Notes under the pieces: model-generated | The model's database searches: none | Told to the model about the DNA's origin: nothing | Seen by the model: only the letters and a program-made list of their open reading frames with translations | Origin: Streptosporangiaceae bacterium | GTDB taxonomy: Bacteria; Actinomycetota; Actinomycetes; Streptosporangiales; Streptosporangiaceae | DNA length: 9,150 bases | Assembly: GCA_030045215.1 (NCBI GenBank) | Contig: JASIBJ010000109.1 | Coordinates: forward strand, 1-9,150 | Direction of reading: 5' to 3' | Made by a program: the position numbers and the translations under genes | Part shown: positions 1-6,694 of the stretch, piece after piece | Numbering within the stretch: position 1 is the stretch's first letter | How the letters are laid out: each line of letters begins with the position of its first letter

Positions 1-3
1 GGC

Positions 4-9
4 TAGATT
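4..9 (+). promoter_or_regulatory. Candidate -10 element for a leaderless start of the prenyltransferase gene
   Basis: TAGATT fits the actinobacterial -10 pattern TAnnnT. It ends six bases before the GTG start at 16, so transcription could begin at the start codon itself. No Shine-Dalgarno sequence is visible before that GTG, as expected for a leaderless transcript. The -35 region lies outside the window, and a six-base match this short can occur by chance. Confidence 0.3.
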
Positions 10-15
10 CGTGCC

Positions 16-792
16 GTGACGGTCCGCGAGCTCGCCTACCGCCTCTACACAGCCCGGCTGCGGCGACGGCTGGAGGGCGCTGCGCTCCCGAGGCACATCG
101 GCCTGATCATCGACGGGAACCGCCGCTGGGCGCGGCAGGAGGGGCTGGCCAGTCCGAGCGAGGGCCACCGGCACGGCGCGGCCCACATCTGGGACGCCCT
201 GTCGTGGTGCAAGGCCGCGGGGATCAGGCACGTCACCGTCTTCATCTGCTCGGCTGAGAACCTCGCCCGCCGCGACGACGGCGAGGTGACCGCGCTGATG
301 GAAATCATCGAGCAGGTCGTGCTGGCGAGGATTGCCGCGCCCGAGCCGGCCTGGCAGGTGCACGTCGCGGGCGCGATCGACATGCTGCCGGGCAGCACGG
401 CGCTGGCGCTGAAGGAAGCGGCCGAGGCGACCAGCCGCTGCGCGACCGGTGCGCACGTCACCCTCTGCGTCGGCTACGGCGGCCGCCAGGAGATCGTCGA
501 GGCGGTGCGAGCCTTGCTCGAGGAGCGCGCGGAGGCCGGCGCAAGCCTGGCCGACATCGCCAGTAGCGTCCAGCCCGAGGACATCGCCCGCCACCTGTCC
601 GGCGCCGGGCAGCCCGAGCCAGACCTCATCATCAGGACCAGCGGCGAGCAGCGGCTGTCGAACTTCCTGCTCTGGCAGGGCAAAGACGCCTACCTGCACT
701 TCTGCGACTGTTACTGGCCGGCCTTCCGCGAGATCGACTTCCTGCGCGCCCTCCGCGACTTCGCCGCCCGGCAGCGTCGGCAGCCGGACTAG
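16..792 (+). CDS. Short-chain cis-prenyl diphosphate synthase (UppS / Z-FPP synthase family)
   Basis: This 258-residue cytosolic cis-prenyltransferase would condense isopentenyl diphosphate with an allylic diphosphate to give a Z-prenyl diphosphate. The family signature DGNRRWA is at residues 33-39, SAENL at 79-83, GYGGR at 153-157 and RTSGEQRLSNFLLWQ at 207-221. The Arg-Arg form of the first motif and the overall sequence resemble mycobacterial Rv1086, a Z,E-farnesyl diphosphate synthase, from memory rather than by alignment. Ile77 sits where E. coli UppS has the small Ala69, so a short product is plausible. Oddly, the acidic residue after the last motif (Glu213 in E. coli, which helps bind Mg2+) is Tyr226 here. 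The GTG at 16 is the only reasonable start, because an in-frame TAG lies at 4-6. LOG follows after 2 nt, so the two are probably cotranscribed. Product length and activity are uncertain. Confidence 0.9.
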   Translation: MTVRELAYRLYTARLRRRLEGAALPRHIGLIIDGNRRWARQEGLASPSEGHRHGAAHIWDALSWCKAAGIRHVTVFICSAENLARRDDGEVTALMEIIEQVVLARIAAPEPAWQVHVAGAIDMLPGSTALALKEAAEATSRCATGAHVTLCVGYGGRQEIVEAVRALLEERAEAGASLADIASSVQPEDIARHLSGAGQPEPDLIIRTSGEQRLSNFLLWQGKDAYLHFCDCYWPAFREIDFLRALRDFAARQRRQPD

Positions 793-794
793 CG

Positions 795-1337
795 ATGCGG
801 ATCGCCGTCTACCTGGGTAGCTCTGATGGCCGCAGGCCGGAGTACGCCGCGGCCGCCGGGCAGACAGGGGTGCTGATGGCGCAAGCGGGCCTGAGCATCG
901 TGTACGGCGGGTCGAGCATCGGACTGATGGGCACGCTGGCCGACGCCGCCCTCGCGGCCGGCGGGGAGGTGACCGGCGTGATCCCTGCCGGCTTGTTCGC
1001 GGCCGAAGTCGCGCACCAGGGCCTGAGCAGGCTCGAGGTCGTGGGCACGATGCACGAGCGCAAGGCGCGGATGGCCGAGCTTGCCGACGGGTTCGCGGTT
1101 CTGCCCGGCGGCCTGGGCACGCTGGAAGAGTTGCTCGAGGTCGTCACCTGGCACCAGTTGCACCTCCACACCAAGCCCGTCGTCCTGCTCGACGTGGGCG
1201 GATTCTGGCACGGCCTGCTCGGGTTCGTGGACGGCCTGGTCGCGGACGGCTTCGTTCCCGCCGCCACCCGCGAGTACGTGATGCTCGCCGCCACGCCCGC
1301 TGATCTGGTCAGCAAGTTGTGCTTTTGCCTGAGCTGA
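795..1337 (+). CDS. LOG family nucleoside 5'-monophosphate phosphoribohydrolase
   Basis: This 180-residue protein belongs to the LOG (lonely guy, TIGR00730) family. Characterised members hydrolyse N6-prenylated AMP (cytokinin ribotide) or other nucleotides to the free base and ribose 5-phosphate in the cytosol. The nucleotide-binding fold starts at once with MRIAVYLGSS. The conserved GGSSIGLMG is at 38-46, MHERKARM at 86-93, and the signature PGGLGTLEE at 104-112 holds the catalytic Glu region. The length is normal for type I LOG proteins. The ATG lies 2 nt after the prenyltransferase stop with no strong ribosome binding site, so translational coupling is likely. The pairing with a prenyltransferase hints at prenylated nucleotide metabolism, but no adenylate isopentenyltransferase is visible. 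The family call is firm; the substrate is not. Confidence 0.9.
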   Translation: MRIAVYLGSSDGRRPEYAAAAGQTGVLMAQAGLSIVYGGSSIGLMGTLADAALAAGGEVTGVIPAGLFAAEVAHQGLSRLEVVGTMHERKARMAELADGFAVLPGGLGTLEELLEVVTWHQLHLHTKPVVLLDVGGFWHGLLGFVDGLVADGFVPAATREYVMLAATPADLVSKLCFCLS

Positions 1338-1365
1338 GGCAACCTTTCGCGACGGCCACATGGTT
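1338..1365 (+). promoter_or_regulatory. Weak candidate ECF-type promoter before the sigma factor
   Basis: GGCAACC at 1338-1344 resembles the AAC-containing -35 boxes used by ECF sigma factors. GGTT at 1362-1365, 17 nt later, could be the -10 part. If real it would allow self-activation of the sigma gene. The match is short and unsupported by a second copy elsewhere in the window. Confidence 0.2.
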
Positions 1366-1403
1366 ATGCGGACAGGAGCGGCACTCACGATCCGGCCCTG
1401 GGC

Positions 1404-1408
1404 AGGAG
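1404..1408 (+). promoter_or_regulatory. Ribosome binding site fixing the sigma factor start
   Basis: AGGAG lies 5 nt before the ATG at 1414 and supports that start over the upstream in-frame ATG at 1360. The surrounding nine bases, CAGGAGCGG, occur twice (1373-1381 and 1403-1411), but the first copy has no ATG or GTG at a usable distance. Confidence 0.6.
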
Positions 1409-1413
1409 CGGAA

Positions 1414-1932
1414 ATGTTCGAGGATTTCGTGGCGGGGCGCGGGCAGGCCCTGCAGCGCTTCGGCTACGCGCTGACCGGGGACTGGGCCCTGGCCGAGGAC
1501 CTGCTCCAGACCGCTCTGGCCAGGGCGTATCCCCGCTGGTCGCGAGTCCAGCGGGACAACCCGGAGGCGTACGTTCGCAAGATCATGCTCAACACCTGGT
1601 CCTCGTGGTGGCGACGGCGATGGCGCGGGGAACTGCCGACCGAGCGCCTGCCAGAAACAGCGGGACCCGACCGGTTCGTACAGGTCGACAGCCGCCAGGC
1701 GCTGCGATCAGCGCTGGCCAAGCTGCCGCCGCGACAGCGGGCCGTCGTCGTGCTCCGCTACCACCAGGACCTGTCCGAGTCGCAGGTGGCCGAGATCCTC
1801 GGGGTCTCGGTCGGCACGGTGAAGAGCCAGGCGGCCAAGGCGCTCGCCAGCCTGCGAGACCAGGCGGTCCTGTCGCCGTACCGAGCGCAGGACGCGACCA
1901 ACGGCAGGCACGCGACCGCGGGAGGTGAATGA
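1414..1932 (+). CDS. ECF RNA polymerase sigma factor, SigE family
   Basis: This 172-residue extracytoplasmic-function sigma factor resembles the actinobacterial SigE family (TIGR02983), which directs RNA polymerase to specific promoters. The sigma-2 domain covers about residues 1-70, including LAEDLLQTALARAYPRW at 26-42 and the -10 recognition stretch NPEAYVRKIMLNTW at 49-62. The sigma-4 helix-turn-helix covers about 101-148, with LPPRQRAVVVLRY at 104-116 and SQVAEILGVSVGTVKSQ at 123-139. There is no extra C-terminal domain, only a tail of about 25 residues. An in-frame ATG at 1360 would add 18 residues, but the good ribosome binding site and the usual family start favour 1414. The next gene begins 1 nt after the stop, the normal place for a cognate anti-sigma factor. 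Confidence 0.92.
   Translation: MFEDFVAGRGQALQRFGYALTGDWALAEDLLQTALARAYPRWSRVQRDNPEAYVRKIMLNTWSSWWRRRWRGELPTERLPETAGPDRFVQVDSRQALRSALAKLPPRQRAVVVLRYHQDLSESQVAEILGVSVGTVKSQAAKALASLRDQAVLSPYRAQDATNGRHATAGGE
1921..1928 (+). promoter_or_regulatory. Strong Shine-Dalgarno site deciding the start of the anti-sigma-like gene
   Basis: GGAGGTGA is an excellent match to the 16S rRNA 3' end and lies 5 nt before the ATG at 1934. An in-frame GTG at 1925 falls inside this site and so is unlikely to be the start. The site lies within the last codons of the sigma factor, consistent with coupled translation. Confidence 0.7.
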
Positions 1933-1933
1933 C

Positions 1934-3076
1934 ATGGCCCAGATCGACGACGAACTGGCGATCCGCAGGGTGCTGGCCGAGATGACCGAGGACCAGCCGC
2001 CCGCGCCGCCGACCCGGTACGCGACGATCCGCCGCCGGGCCACCGTGCACCGGCGCCGTCAGCTGGCCGGAGCGGCCGCAGCCGTAGCGATCCTGGTTGC
2101 CGCGGCGATTGCGATCCCGCTCGGGCTGCGCCACCTCGGCCCGCAGCCCCCCTCGACCCCGTCGCGGCACTACCACGTCACCGAATACAGGCCAGGCCCG
2201 GGCTCGCAGCGCGGGCTGATCGCGTCCGGCACGGTGGACGGCACCCGCTGGAAGATCGCGGTCAACAAGATGCCCACGCTCAGCCAGGGCTTCTGCATGG
2301 ACACCGAATCCGGGCCTAACCCGCAGACCTGCGTGTTCGATCCGCCGGAGGCAGCCAGCAACTCGGGCGAGGCGGCGTCGTTCAGCCTCTACTCCGGGTG
2401 GGGCAAGTACTCGGCCAACCTCGGAACCGTGGCCAGCGACGTGAGCTACCTGAAGGTCGCCTTCGGCAACGGCCAGACCCTGACGCTGTACCCGGTGGCG
2501 ATCTACGGCCGAGCGTACGCCAGGTTCGTCGCCCTGATGACGCCCTTCAACGGGGCGGTCACGTCGGTCACCGCATACTCCAGGCAGGGCGAGCTCGGCT
2601 ACGCTGTGCCGTTCACTGCCAACAACAGCCTGGTCCTTTACCGCTGGCTGCGTCCGGGCCAGCCGGCCCTGCCGCGCCCGGCGACGTACCTGATCGGCTC
2701 GGGCACCGTGGACGGCGCTGCCTGGCACGAGTACGCGTGGATCGGTCCTTGGGGTATCTGCGTCGGCGGTGCCGGGGGCGGCTCCGACTGCCTCGACCAG
2801 ACCGGCCAGGTTCTTTCTCCCCATCAGTTTGTTGACCCGTTCGGGTACTCGATGGGGCCGGGAAACACCGAGTTCGTCTACGGCGAGGCGAGGTCCTCGG
2901 TGAGCTACCTGATCGTGACCAGGTCCGATGGCAGCACGCAGAAGATCAGGATGGCTCGGGCCGGCGCATTGAGGTTCTACGCCTACGCGTCGGTCCAGCG
3001 CAACCCCGCCGTCCGCTGGGTCGCCTACGACGCGGCGGGCCGCCGACTCGCCGCCGGCCGCGGCAGTGCTCCGTGA
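1934..3076 (+). CDS. Putative anti-sigma / sensor membrane protein with duplicated extracytoplasmic domain
   Basis: This 380-residue protein is not assigned to a named family. Residues 1-45 are a charged cytoplasmic segment ending in a run of Arg and His. Residues 46-65 form one transmembrane helix (VAILVAAAIAIPLGL). The remainder should lie outside the membrane. The N-terminal part has no Cys and only His39, so it is not a zinc-binding (ZAS) anti-sigma domain. The outer part contains two related units, 95-222 and 253-372. Both open with SGTVDG followed by Trp, contain a Cys pair (121/133 and 276/286), then VSYL, an aromatic-rich strand with RF, and an AV..V.AY stretch. Position 1 nt after the ECF sigma gene suggests it restrains that sigma factor and senses an envelope signal. 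This role is inferred from location and topology only. The start is set by the strong ribosome binding site at 1921-1928. Confidence 0.72.
   Translation: MAQIDDELAIRRVLAEMTEDQPPAPPTRYATIRRRATVHRRRQLAGAAAAVAILVAAAIAIPLGLRHLGPQPPSTPSRHYHVTEYRPGPGSQRGLIASGTVDGTRWKIAVNKMPTLSQGFCMDTESGPNPQTCVFDPPEAASNSGEAASFSLYSGWGKYSANLGTVASDVSYLKVAFGNGQTLTLYPVAIYGRAYARFVALMTPFNGAVTSVTAYSRQGELGYAVPFTANNSLVLYRWLRPGQPALPRPATYLIGSGTVDGAAWHEYAWIGPWGICVGGAGGGSDCLDQTGQVLSPHQFVDPFGYSMGPGNTEFVYGEARSSVSYLIVTRSDGSTQKIRMARAGALRFYAYASVQRNPAVRWVAYDAAGRRLAAGRGSAP
2216..2599 (+). repeat. Internal protein repeat, copy 1 of the ectodomain unit
   Basis: Codons 95-222 encode the first copy: LIASGTVDGTRW, Cys121 and Cys133, SDVSYLKV at 168-175, ARFVAL at 196-201 and AVTSVTAYSRQG at 208-219. 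It matches the second copy in order and spacing. The DNA has diverged, so this is an old duplication rather than a recent one. Confidence 0.65.
2690..3049 (+). repeat. Internal protein repeat, copy 2 of the ectodomain unit
   Basis: Codons 253-372 encode the second copy: LIGSGTVDGAAW, Cys276 and Cys286, SSVSYLIV at 321-328, LRFYAY at 346-351 and AVRWVAYDAAGR at 359-370. The cysteine pair keeps its place in the unit with similar spacing (10 against 12 residues), suggesting a disulfide in each copy. Confidence 0.65.
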
Positions 3077-3121
3077 CCAGCGATACCTGCTGATACTCGA
3101 GCACAGCCGAATCAAGCAAGA

Positions 3122-4777
3122 TCATTCAAAACTCGTGGCCGTTACGCACCAGTCCGAATGACCAGCTCCGTGATCCGGGCGGAAACGTGGTCGTCCGGCT
3201 AGGCGAGCGGGACTACCGAGCACAACTCCGGTCAGCCGCACGGGTTCCCGAATGGGGCGTCGGTCGTCATATAGATAACCGATCGAGGCAACGATTAACG
3301 CCATGATCAGCCCTCCCAGGACAATAGTGGCGGCCGTCCCCCATGACGAGATCCAGGCGTGAATGCGTACTACGGGCGATGCAACGATCGAGACAGCCAG
3401 CCAGATACTCGCCACTATTGCTACCACGGCTCCGAGCACCTCAGTGCGTATCAGCCAAATGACGAAAAATACAAAGACGCTTACGATGACAACGGCTTTA
3501 AGCCAGCCCGGCCAAGTTCCCAGGAGATGAGCCGGCGAGAAATACCACGACCAACCCTCGGCGACCCAGTCCACCAGCTGCCAGCAGCCAAGTAAGACGA
3601 CGCAGGCCGCAAGCGCGGCGGCAGCAGCAAACGAAGAATTGCTGATTTCCTCGTCTCTCGACGCTGCGTTCGTGCTACGACCCGTCTTTGCCCAGCGCTG
3701 CCATTCCGCGGGTGACGTCCATTCGGAGGCGGTCAGTAAGGCTTTGGCGAAGCGAGCCTGTGTGGCGTCGGGTAAGGTATCAAACAACGCTCCCGAAAGT
3801 TCGTCGGTAAGAAAGTGCCTCATTACATGCCTGACAAAAGCTGCCTGCTTGCCAGCCAGCACCGACCTCGTATGCTCAAGCTCCGGACGTATGAGCTCGC
3901 CGATGTCGTGATAGGTTAGCTGTTCTGGATCTAGCCCAGGCTCCCTTTCAAATTCCCCCGCGCGGTCGCCCTTGACGGACGAGTGACGTGTTCGATGCAG
4001 CGAATTCAGCATCAGTATGCCGTCGGCATCTCCTCCGTGCGGGAAAGCCGGACATGCGCTGTGATAAGAGATTCCTTTATCCCACACGACGATGAGCGCC
4101 ATGGCGAGGTACGGGTCCACAGTTAGTGGCGGCGGAGGCAGATAAGAGATTCCGCCATTCCGTAGAAGGTATCCGATGCGACCGAGAATGACGTCGACGT
4201 GGTCATCCGAAGAAGTCGGACCTTGCCGCGGCCTCACCAGCCACTCCAGCCTGGGCTCGCTGAGCTGAGCGGCAGTCAGGTCGATTCTGCTCATGGCGGC
4301 ACGCACATTGGGGCTGGCCACTAGGCCGGCCAGACGCCAGGCAGATCGATATGCCAGAGGCCGGATTGCGCTCCCCGGTGGAGCCCAGAGTTCGGCGACG
4401 AGACCCTCGAGAGTGTCCGATGAGGCTTCCGGCGCGGGTTGATGAGCAGCGTCGTCAAATTCTCCGCTGTCCGCGGTCGACTCCGACGTGCTCGTAAGGG
4501 CTAGCCTTCCTATAATCCTGTCGACGGCGGGCTTTGCCGCCATAATTGTAGCAGCAGGCTTATTCCGGCGCCCTTCTCTCTGGCGGTCGGCGATTTGCAT
4601 GAAGTTAAAAACAATTGCCGCAGCGCCGGAGACCAGCAAGAAAGGAATTACCCAGAGATTCGGCCTCGTCAAGGTTGCGGAGAATGACCCGCCGGTCGCT
4701 AAATTGGCACAGATTGCGAATATTAGCGGGGAAACAGCCAACGCGAGAAGCGCGACGTTGACGCGTAGCTGCCTCAT
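3122..4777 (-). CDS. Low-GC membrane protein of unknown family, six predicted membrane helices
   Basis: I do not recognise this 551-residue protein. Two hydrophobic helices at about 6-27 and 41-61 are followed by a large soluble part (about 62-380) and then four helices at about 382-402, 425-444, 446-467 and 481-502. Basic residues after helix 2 (RQREGRRNK) and after helix 6 (DDRRPIREPVR) place the central domain and the C-terminus in the cytoplasm. The central domain has no ATPase, protease or nuclease motif that I can see. It includes a Pro run in SYLPPPPLTVDPYLAMAL (211-228) and a His/Cys-containing stretch SYHSACPAFPHGGD (237-250). Hand counts of sampled lines give about 55-60% GC against about 67% nearby, and its codons use A/T-ending positions more often, suggesting acquisition from another source. 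The ATG at 4777 has AGGAG 9 nt upstream. It converges with the anti-sigma-like gene and stands alone. The function is unknown. Confidence 0.75.
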   Translation of the reverse strand: MRQLRVNVALLALAVSPLIFAICANLATGGSFSATLTRPNLWVIPFLLVSGAAAIVFNFMQIADRQREGRRNKPAATIMAAKPAVDRIIGRLALTSTSESTADSGEFDDAAHQPAPEASSDTLEGLVAELWAPPGSAIRPLAYRSAWRLAGLVASPNVRAAMSRIDLTAAQLSEPRLEWLVRPRQGPTSSDDHVDVILGRIGYLLRNGGISYLPPPPLTVDPYLAMALIVVWDKGISYHSACPAFPHGGDADGILMLNSLHRTRHSSVKGDRAGEFEREPGLDPEQLTYHDIGELIRPELEHTRSVLAGKQAAFVRHVMRHFLTDELSGALFDTLPDATQARFAKALLTASEWTSPAEWQRWAKTGRSTNAASRDEEISNSSFAAAAALAACVVLLGCWQLVDWVAEGWSWYFSPAHLLGTWPGWLKAVVIVSVFVFFVIWLIRTEVLGAVVAIVASIWLAVSIVASPVVRIHAWISSWGTAATIVLGGLIMALIVASIGYLYDDRRPIREPVRLTGVVLGSPARLAGRPRFRPDHGAGHSDWCVTATSFE

Positions 4778-4801
4778 CGCTTAGCACTCCTAGCGTTCGC
4801 C

Positions 4802-4829
4802 AATCGCGGGGTAGCGCTATAGGGCGATT
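4802..4829. promoter_or_regulatory. Nested inverted repeat upstream of the orphan membrane protein gene
   Basis: AATCGC at 4802-4807 and GCGATT at 4824-4829 form a perfect 6-bp inverted repeat. They flank the perfect 8-bp palindrome TAGCGCTA at 4812-4819. The element ends about 25 nt before the orphan gene start at 4777, overlapping where its promoter should be. A TATAGC hexamer on the - strand (4815-4820) could serve as the -10 box. This looks like an operator. A terminator is less likely, since no + strand gene ends here despite the TTTT after the repeat. Confidence 0.35.
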
Positions 4830-5093
4830 TTCACCTTAAGTTTGGCCACTGTCCAGGTCTGTGTGGGCGGGCATCGTGACATCGGCCTGGGCATCGCGGT
4901 TGAGCGTCGGTGACAGGAGTCGCGTGAGTTGGCCGCCCGACGCGCAACTGGTCAGGCGACCCGTATGGCTGAGCGTGATCGTCCGAGTGGGGTGCTGCCC
5001 AGCCGGAGCTGCCGCCGTCTGGCCTGTCCTCGTCGATGCAGCTGGACGAGGCGTCCCAAGCCGGCCTCGAGCGTAGCCCGGAACCGATGTACC

Positions 5094-5106
5094 TCCCCGC
5101 CGGGGA
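5094..5106 (-). terminator. Small GC hairpin just past the permease stop
   Basis: TCCCC-GCC-GGGGA can fold into a 5-bp stem with a 3-nt loop. It starts 9 nt beyond the permease stop codon (5116-5118, - strand). No T tract follows on the - strand, so it would be an atypical terminator or an RNA-end stabiliser at best. Confidence 0.25.
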
Positions 5107-5115
5107 AGTGGTCGC

Positions 5116-6546
5116 CTACGCGCTTGACGCGTCGGAAGGACCGGGCACGAGGACCGATGCGGCCCTGGCCGACGACGACAATCGGTACCGCGCCCCGAGA
5201 TAGTAGGCCACCGCCGCGAAGACGAAGCCGATGATCCAGGCAATATCGGCGCCCCCGAGGTCGTTGGAGATCGGGCCAACATAGACGGCTGGATCATTCA
5301 TGAACGGGAACTGAATCCCGACGGCCAGCGCATAAATGATCAGCGCGTACCAGTTGAGCCGCCCGTAAATCCCGTCGGTCTTGAACAGCTCGGGGATGTC
5401 GTACTGACCGTGGCGGATGAGATAGAAGTCGGTGAGGTTGATGGCCGTCCAGGGCACCAGCAGGTACAGCGTGAACACGAGGAAGTTCGACAGATCGGTC
5501 ATGAAGTTGCTGCTCGCCTTGATGGCGATGAACGTGCCGGCGATCGCGAGCACGGTGGTGGTCACGAGTCGCGCGGTCCGGCCGGTGGTCTTGGACGCGA
5601 GCGTCCCCGATGGCGAGATGACGGCGAAGAGCGTCAGGAACGGACCGTACAGGTTCCCGAAGTTTCCTGAGCCAACGCCCAAGATGATGATGATCAGGAA
5701 GAGCCACTTCGCGCTCAGCAGGCCGCTGAGGTAGGAGGGGGCGTTCACGCTGACGGCCGAGACGGCGATGATGCCGGCGATGGCCCCGAGGATCATGACC
5801 AGGGAAGCGCCGACGACCGATCCGATGTAGGTGTAGCTGAAGGTCTTCCAGCTTGAGGTGTTCTCTGGCAAGTACCGCGAGTAGTCGGACACGTACGGCG
5901 CCCACGTCACCTGCCAGGAAACGAACACCGAGATCGCGAGCAGTACCGTCCCGGCCGTGTTGTGGCCGGCAGGCAGGTGGCTCGGCAGCAGGGTTATCAG
6001 CTTGATCAGGATCGCCACGAAGATCGCTGCCGACAGGTACGTCACGATCTTGTTGTAGGCGTGGAACAGGTCGTACCCGAACCAGACCACCAGCAGCACG
6101 AAGGCGTTGATGATGATGATGCCCTCGGTCGTCGTGATGTGGAATAGGCTCGCGACGGCCAGGCCGCCGAGCACCGCGCTGGAGACGAAGTAGCCGAGGT
6201 ACATCAAGATCACGATGACGTTGGGAAGTGCCGTCCCGTACATGCCGAACTGGGCCCGCGACTGCATCATCTGAGGAAGGCCGAGCCGCGGTCCCTGTAC
6301 CGAGTGCAGCGCCATATAGATACCGCCGAACGCGTTCCCGACGATGATCGAGAAGATCGCCCACCCCAGGCTCAGCCCGAACGTGACGGCCAGAACGCCA
6401 ACGGAGATCGCCAGGATCTGCACGTTGCTCGCCGCCCAGAAGGTGAACAGCGTGTAGGGCCTGCCGTGCCGGTCTTCCGGCGGGATGTAGTCGATTCCGT
6501 GGCGCTCAAGGGACGCCGGCGCGTCGTGCGCAGTAGCCGTGGTCAT
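5116..6546 (-). CDS. NCS1 family permease (cytosine/purine, uracil, allantoin or thiamine type)
   Basis: This 476-residue integral membrane transporter belongs to the nucleobase:cation symporter-1 family, which takes up nucleobases, hydantoins, allantoin or related ring compounds with a proton or sodium ion. About twelve hydrophobic helices span residues 40-452. The N-terminal cytoplasmic stretch GIDYIPPEDRHGRP (17-30) before the first helix is typical of the cytosine-permease branch, as is APYVSDYSRYLPENTS at 216-231. GSGNFGNLYGPFLTL (292-306) and LVPWTAINLTDFYLIRHGQY (363-382) also match the family. The length is normal. The ATG at 6546 has GGGGAGG 4 nt upstream. It is divergent from the oxidoreductase/CoA-transferase operon, which suggests shared control and possibly uptake of that pathway's substrate. 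The substrate cannot be assigned. Confidence 0.92.
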   Translation of the reverse strand: MTTATAHDAPASLERHGIDYIPPEDRHGRPYTLFTFWAASNVQILAISVGVLAVTFGLSLGWAIFSIIVGNAFGGIYMALHSVQGPRLGLPQMMQSRAQFGMYGTALPNVIVILMYLGYFVSSAVLGGLAVASLFHITTTEGIIIINAFVLLVVWFGYDLFHAYNKIVTYLSAAIFVAILIKLITLLPSHLPAGHNTAGTVLLAISVFVSWQVTWAPYVSDYSRYLPENTSSWKTFSYTYIGSVVGASLVMILGAIAGIIAVSAVSVNAPSYLSGLLSAKWLFLIIIILGVGSGNFGNLYGPFLTLFAVISPSGTLASKTTGRTARLVTTTVLAIAGTFIAIKASSNFMTDLSNFLVFTLYLLVPWTAINLTDFYLIRHGQYDIPELFKTDGIYGRLNWYALIIYALAVGIQFPFMNDPAVYVGPISNDLGGADIAWIIGFVFAAVAYYLGARYRLSSSARAASVLVPGPSDASSA

Positions 6547-6672
6547 GGGACCTCCCCTTACCGCTCACCCGTGCACAGATACAGGACTGGCATCATCACT
6601 ATCTCCGTTTGCGGCGCGTAAGCGATATGGCACCTGCTGCCGAAGAATGGCGTGCGTTGCTGTGGAGAGTCA

Positions 6673-6694
6673 CCAATGATGCGGCCAATGTTGC
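6673..6694 (+). repeat. Tandem 10-bp direct repeat, candidate operator
   Basis: CCAATGATGC (6673-6682) and CCAATGTTGC (6685-6694) agree at nine of ten positions with a 12-bp period, close to one helical turn. They lie just upstream of the possible -10 box at 6700, where an activator would bind. The repeat is short and could be chance. Confidence 0.35.

Larger units (their letters stand above)
4778..5115. other. Gene-free stretch between the orphan membrane protein and the permease
   Basis: These 338 nt show no convincing gene. The open frames on both strands have the Arg/Pro/Ser/Thr-rich composition typical of shadow frames in high-GC DNA and resemble no family I know. The part next to the orphan gene (4778-4860) is AT-richer and holds its ribosome binding site (AGGAG, complement of 4787-4791) and a palindromic element. 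The part next to the permease holds a small hairpin. A decayed gene cannot be excluded. Confidence 0.5.

Noticed and set aside
1589..3115. 508-residue open frame on the - strand
   Set aside because: It lies opposite the sigma factor and anti-sigma-like genes, is rich in Arg, Gly and Pro without motifs, and is a shadow of high-GC codon bias.
3077..3121. Possible terminator between the convergent anti-sigma-like and orphan genes
   Set aside because: The 45 nt contain only very short complementary segments (such as TGCT with AGCA) and no T tract.
3359..3911. Small + strand frames inside the low-GC gene
   Set aside because: The long uninterrupted - strand frame with ordered membrane helices explains this region; the small frames show no motifs or ribosome binding sites.
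4836..5297. 153-residue open frame on the - strand spanning the gap after the permease
   Set aside because: It overlaps the permease C-terminus in another frame and has a low-complexity Arg/Pro/Ser/Thr composition with no family resemblance.
5294..6364. 356-residue second frame on the - strand within the permease
   Set aside because: It is an out-of-frame reading of the permease, with an Arg/His/Asp-rich composition and no membrane helices.
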